DNA of 8,516 nucleotides from Actinomycetes bacterium (GTDB lineage Bacteria; Actinomycetota; Acidimicrobiia; Acidimicrobiales; Acidimicrobiaceae): assembly GCA_021844725.1 (NCBI GenBank), contig JAKBSX010000082.1, positions 1-8,516 on the forward strand. Direction: 5' to 3'. This document shows, piece after piece, positions 5,394 through 8,516 of this stretch. Under the pieces are notes generated by a model that worked only from the letters and a program-made list of their open reading frames with translations, was not told the DNA's origin and did not search any database. The position numbers were made by a program, and so were the translations under genes. Position 1 is the stretch's first letter. The number at the start of each line of letters is the position of its first letter.

Positions 5394-6277
5394 ATCTGGT
5401 CAGTGATTATGCAGCTGAAGGCATCAGTTTCAGAAGATCTGTGCGCCTCCTGGGCATTCCCAGGAGTTCGTTCTACAGCCGGCCAGTCGTCTCGCCGAAA
5501 TCAGGAGGGCGCAAGCCCTCCTCATTCACCGCCAGGATTAACTCGTCAACGGTTAGACATTGTTCCAAACACGGAGCTTGTCCTGGAAATACAGAAGACG
5601 CTGTCTATGGAGTTCGTGTGCTATGGATACAGGAAAATGACGTTCCACCTTCACCGGCTCGGGTACATGGTGAACGCGAAGAAGGTGAGGAGGCTGATGT
5701 CTGAAGCTCACCTCCTCAACCATAAATATACCGAGCACAGGCCAGTGAAGCGTGTCGTAGTTTCTAGGGTCATTGTGGCGGCTCCGAACATGGTGTGGGA
5801 ATTCGATATCAAGTACATCTGGATACAGGGAGAGGGCAGGAATGTCTTTCTTCTCTGTTTCGAGGACTGTTTCAGCAGGAAGATAGTGTGATACTTCATC
5901 GGACATCACTGCACCGGCAGTGATGTCAATGGCGCAATTGCAGAGGCATTCCACACACGCGGCATCACCGAGATATCGGCGGTCCGCCTCAGGAGCGACA
6001 ACGGGACACAGTTTGTCTGCTCCAAGGTTGAACGCCTGCTTGACATGATGCGCATATCGAGTCAGTCAACTCCATACTCGAGAGGGAATTGATCAGACGA
6101 TTCGAGTTCAGCAGCTTCGAGGACGCAACGGCGACGGTGGGAAGGTTCATAGAATTCTATAACAGGGACCGATTGCACTCAGCAATCGGCTATCAAACTC
6201 CAAGAGAGGTGTATCTTAAATGGAAGGGAGAGAATACAGTAAGACATGTTCCTGCCATAAGCACATCTGGTCCATAG
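5390..6277 (+). pseudogene. IS3-family transposase OrfB (DDE integrase core), broken
   Basis: Three frames must be joined to recover one OrfB. The first, from ATG 5390, has the N-terminal helix-turn-helix (FRRSVRLLGIPRSSFYSR) and is good to about 5550. A frameshift near 5540-5560 moves coding to the next frame, with FVCYGYRKMTFHL and the first catalytic aspartate in WEFDIKYIW (codon 5805-5807). That frame is cut by TGA at 5889-5891, probably a former TGG tryptophan codon. It resumes with the second aspartate in LRSDNGTQF (codon 5997-5999) and runs to STPYS near 6076. Intact relatives then have a segment of roughly 10-13 residues including the catalytic glutamate; here the sequence jumps, in yet another frame, to LERELIRRFEF. 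The glutamate therefore seems deleted. The C-terminus, FYNRDRLHSAIGYQTPREVY, ends at TAG 6275-6277 inside the right terminal repeat. Several independent lesions argue for genuine decay over a single sequencing error. Confidence 0.87.
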
Positions 6278-6294
6278 ATAAGGGTCCTAACCAA
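6257..6294 (-). repeat. Right terminal inverted repeat of the IS3 element
   Basis: The best-matching core is ATAAGCACATCTGGTCCA (6257-6274), inverse of the left end at 4999-5016. The outer block to about 6294 contains AAGGGTCC and CCTAACCAA, matching the outer left end imperfectly. The last codons of orfB run into this repeat. Confidence 0.7.
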
Positions 6295-6387
6295 TACCAT
6301 CGGTCTCCTGGAGGTTTGAGTTCAATCAATTTTATCCTTTGCCTCAGATGATCGTGCGCTTGTTTGCATTTGTGGGCTCGACTGGAC

Positions 6388-7272
6388 TCATGAGGCCAAC
6401 CTCAGCCTCCTAATGTCATATATGGAATAGCCAAACATCCCGAGATACAAGGGCGTTTCAAACGCCATAAAGAAATCAGTTAGAATCATGGAGTTAGTTG
6501 CGAGCTTAATGAACAACAACACTAAGAGAATGATTCCGCCTGCAAGCTGTGCACTACTCCTAGTGTTCAGTAAAGTGACATCTCCTGCTACCCTATTTGA
6601 AAAGGGAAGCATGATGAAATACACAACTGCAAATATGTAACCCAATGAGTCGAACCAAGAGGATAGATACTCTATCCATCGATACTTCAATGTAATGCCG
6701 GCTGCAAAAACAATTAAGAGGAGGAAAGAAGTGGGAATCAGGAAGGTTCTATCCCCTCTAATGTTCTTGATTATTTGTTGACGGTTCAGAAAATACTGTC
6801 CATTCTTTATCGAGGGCTTTGCATAATTGATGAAAAAGAGAACATCTGGCAATGACAAATTCACTATTGATTGAACAAGTGCTGCCGCGAAAAAACCTAT
6901 GGAAACCGACACGCTGACTATGCCCAAGATCGCATAATGACTCGTTAGGAAGTGTTCTAGAATTAGAACCAGAATGAACACAACAAATAGATTAACCAAC
7001 GCCGTCCCAGCATAGGCCATCTTATAAGGGTTCAATTTCATGAAGACTTGACTAACCTTTGGTCTGTTACCAACTATTCTCTGCGTAACCGAATTCATTT
7101 TGTTTCTAAGTGCTTCAGCGTCTATATTGAACTCCTCTAACTGCATATCACCGTTGTAGCCTATTTTTCGGAGATAGTTCTCTATCAGTTTGTCGGTTTT
7201 TGCCTTGCTCGACGGCTGGCGGGGAATGATGTTGCTAGATTCGACACAGTTCATTCGGCTTTTACTTCCCAT
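6388..7272 (-). CDS. Six-helix integral membrane protein, unknown function
   Basis: The 294-residue protein begins with about 80 hydrophilic residues, rich in lysine and mixed charges, likely cytoplasmic and helical (KTDKLIENYLRKIGY). Six hydrophobic segments follow at about 86-109, 113-138, 176-194, 208-225, 242-260 and 263-283, then a short basic tail (DIRRLRLAS). A polar loop at 140-175 (KNGQYFLNRQQIIKNIRGD) separates helices 2 and 3. No signal peptide, transporter motif or enzyme motif is visible, and I do not recognise a family. ATG 7272 follows GTGAT (three-base gap), a weak archaeal-type ribosome site. A second in-frame ATG at 7254 would shorten the N-terminus by six residues. It lies 65 bases downstream of the methyltransferase gene in the same direction, but a TATA-like box in that gap suggests it can have its own promoter. 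Association with restriction-modification is a proximity inference only. Confidence 0.8.
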   Translation of the reverse strand: MGSKSRMNCVESSNIIPRQPSSKAKTDKLIENYLRKIGYNGDMQLEEFNIDAEALRNKMNSVTQRIVGNRPKVSQVFMKLNPYKMAYAGTALVNLFVVFILVLILEHFLTSHYAILGIVSVSVSIGFFAAALVQSIVNLSLPDVLFFINYAKPSIKNGQYFLNRQQIIKNIRGDRTFLIPTSFLLLIVFAAGITLKYRWIEYLSSWFDSLGYIFAVVYFIMLPFSNRVAGDVTLLNTRSSAQLAGGIILLVLLFIKLATNSMILTDFFMAFETPLYLGMFGYSIYDIRRLRLAS

Positions 7273-7316
7273 CCTATCACAATTTTCCTCTTACAACTGA
7301 ATCTGTAAGAGACAAC

Positions 7317-7322
7317 AATATA
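7317..7322 (-). promoter_or_regulatory. TATA-like box for the membrane protein gene
   Basis: On the minus strand the sequence reads CCCTATATTG, core at 7317-7322, about 47 bases upstream of ATG 7272. This would place an archaeal transcription start near 7293 and a leader of about 20 bases. It lies in the 65-base gap after the methyltransferase stop, so the membrane gene may be transcribed independently. Unverified. Confidence 0.3.
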
Positions 7323-7337
7323 GGGACGTGTGCGCAT

Positions 7338-8516
7338 TCACCCGGTAAAGTCTTCCACAGCTCTTCTATCCTCACCGTGCACACCATATAGATCAAAAAC
7401 AAGATCGTCAATCTCTTTTTCTAACTCTGAAGTGTCAGCAGTTCCGTCTTTCCCTTTTAGCTTTAATATCTCTTTTACATTCGCCACAATTTTTGCTGCA
7501 ATAATTCTTTCTTCTTCACTAGTTGGAATCTTAATGGGCAATGGCTCTAGGAAGTCCGTTGTGAAACGATAATACCCGCCAGAAAATAATGGGCTTCGAT
7601 CCTTAATAACGGCAAATAGAAGCTTAGAATTCAATATACCGACAATCAGTTCATTGAGTTTCTTATCTTTGAGTAACAGGCCATAGCAGCTTCCTTTGGA
7701 AAAGTAAACGCCCCCATCCATAATGGTGAAGTTTGGTCTATCTGACACGTCTGGAGTTATAATTTTCCTTTCTTCGAACCACTCAATAGTTCTTGCAGTA
7801 GGCAAATCATAGTAGCTTTTTGCCCCCCATCTCTTGCTCAGTTCATTCTTATGGGGCATCAGATAATTGTACAACTTAGGATTGAGTCTTAGTTCTGACT
7901 CACTGATGAGTCTTTGTTTTCCGCCATCCAGTACATATGGGTATAATACCAACAGCTTTGGCTCAGGCTGTTGATACCTTCTCACATCTCTACCTTTTAC
8001 ATAAGGTTTAAGGTACTTAGAATCAAGTTCTCGTTGCACGAAATCCTGAGGGAACAGAAGAAGGTCGTCGTTGCCTGTTTGAATGCCGACCTGAATAGAG
8101 TCGCACAAATCTCCTAGAGTTTTAGTTCCAACAAAATTCGCAAACAATTTCATCATCCTTTCTCCAGAAAAGGACCAGTCTTTTACGAACTCAGAGTGCG
8201 ACACAAATTTTGTAGTCATCAGAGAATTATCTGTATCTCTCTTGGTTGCTAAAATGGTTTCTAGCAATGAAGGGCTTCCATTTTTTATTTTCACGATCTT
8301 TGAGATCGCGGTCGGGTCATGAGGTTTGTGAACAGACAGTATCAGTGGGTAGTTGGTGACACCTTCAAACACCGACGAGTCCCCGAAATCGATGATCTCC
8401 CCAATTGTAGTTTCGTTCGCAATGATTTCCCTGAGGGGTGCTCCATAACCTCTCTGAATAAACTTGTCTGAAATAATGAATCCCAGTTTGCCAGTGTTGT
8501 TCAACTCCCCTATCCC
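7338..8516 (-). CDS. C-terminal part of a type IIG/Eco57I-like adenine-specific DNA methyltransferase (partial, 5' end outside window)
   Basis: The frame is open from the right edge to TGA at 7338-7340, 392 residues. The first visible residues, GIGELNNTGKLGFIISDKF then GYGAPLREII, match the late catalytic-domain segment found after the NPPY motif in N6-adenine methyltransferases of the Eco57I/type IIG/PglX group. A target-recognition region follows, with DSIQVGIQTGNDD (about 139-151) and YVKGRDVRRY (172-181). A TaqI-like specificity domain comes next: KIITPDVSDRPNF, then SCYGLLL, ILNSKLL, GGYYRFTTDFLEPLPI (about 251-327). A final helix, LEKEIDDLVFDLYGV, is the usual C-terminus. Such enzymes methylate an adenine in a DNA site; type IIG forms also carry an N-terminal nuclease. 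NPPY, the SAM-binding motif and any nuclease domain lie outside the window, so type IIG, BREX PglX or a stand-alone methyltransferase cannot be separated. A TTG at 8504 is not the true start, since homology continues upstream. Confidence 0.88.
   Translation of the reverse strand, partial: GIGELNNTGKLGFIISDKFIQRGYGAPLREIIANETTIGEIIDFGDSSVFEGVTNYPLILSVHKPHDPTAISKIVKIKNGSPSLLETILATKRDTDNSLMTTKFVSHSEFVKDWSFSGERMMKLFANFVGTKTLGDLCDSIQVGIQTGNDDLLLFPQDFVQRELDSKYLKPYVKGRDVRRYQQPEPKLLVLYPYVLDGGKQRLISESELRLNPKLYNYLMPHKNELSKRWGAKSYYDLPTARTIEWFEERKIITPDVSDRPNFTIMDGGVYFSKGSCYGLLLKDKKLNELIVGILNSKLLFAVIKDRSPLFSGGYYRFTTDFLEPLPIKIPTSEEERIIAAKIVANVKEILKLKGKDGTADTSELEKEIDDLVFDLYGVHGEDRRAVEDFTG

Larger units (their letters stand above)
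4977..6294 (+). mobile_element. IS3-family insertion sequence, degenerate
   Basis: The element is about 1.32 kb with imperfect inverted ends and two overlapping reading frames typical of IS3: orfA with a helix-turn-helix and leucine zipper, and orfB with an integrase-type DDE core. The inner parts of the ends match best: TGGACCacCTGTGCTTAT at 4999-5016 against the complement of 6257-6274, 16 of 18 bases. Similarity continues outward to about 4977 and 6294 through ACCCTTA, with a two-base gap. Outer limits are uncertain by a base or two. TG/CA ends would be 4978 and 6293, and no convincing target duplication is visible. Base composition is more G/C-rich than the neighbouring genes, suggesting a separate origin. 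orfB is broken, so the copy cannot move by itself. Confidence 0.85.

Noticed and set aside
5889..5891. TGA read as tryptophan (alternative genetic code)
   Set aside because: Other genes in the window (tail at 93-95, OrfA, membrane protein, methyltransferase) end normally at TGA, and orfB has other lesions, so decay explains it.
5553..5954. 133-codon minus-strand frame
   Set aside because: It is antisense to recognisable orfB transposase sequence and is a shadow.
7330..7572. 80-codon plus-strand frame
   Set aside because: It is antisense to the conserved C-terminus of the methyltransferase. Its serine-rich composition is typical of a shadow.

Overview
The window looks like part of an accessory or defence island in a prokaryotic chromosome. 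I lean towards an archaeon: several starts lack a Shine-Dalgarno site, A/T-rich TATA-like boxes lie about 40-47 bases before some start codons, and arginine is mostly AGA/AGG. This is inference, and bacteria with similar codon use are not excluded. No rRNA, tRNA or CRISPR array was seen.

Layout. At the left edge is the C-terminal end of an unrecognised gene (+, stop at 93-95). Its stop overlaps the ATG of a second small reading frame that is split by an in-frame TAA (92-445). A gene-poor stretch follows (446-870). Next comes a complete 640-residue OLD-family protein, an ABC-type ATPase with a C-terminal Toprim nuclease domain (871-2793). Beyond it lies a small two-helix membrane protein on the minus strand (2898-3077) and a strikingly structured intergenic region (3150-3348) with nested inverted repeats. 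Then comes a tightly linked two-gene operon (3374-4966): a winged-helix-like protein and a 427-residue zinc-ribbon protein whose C-terminus resembles a PD-(D/E)xK nuclease.

An IS3-family insertion sequence (about 4977-6294) sits about ten bases after that operon's stop. Its orfA is intact and carries an A_AAA_AAG slippery site. Its orfB is dead, with a frameshift, a nonsense codon and a small deletion that appears to remove the catalytic glutamate. The right part of the window is on the minus strand. It holds the C-terminal 392 residues of a type IIG/Eco57I-like adenine methyltransferase with a TaqI-like specificity domain (7338-8516, running off the edge), followed downstream by a six-helix membrane protein of unknown function (6388-7272).

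How the parts may work together. The OLD nuclease and the methyltransferase belong to families known from phage defence, and the winged-helix/nuclease pair fits the same theme. The most promising undescribed candidate is the block 871-4966: an OLD nuclease with no adjacent UvrD-type partner, a structured non-coding region, and a regulator/nuclease operon. Whether these form one system is a hypothesis from proximity only.
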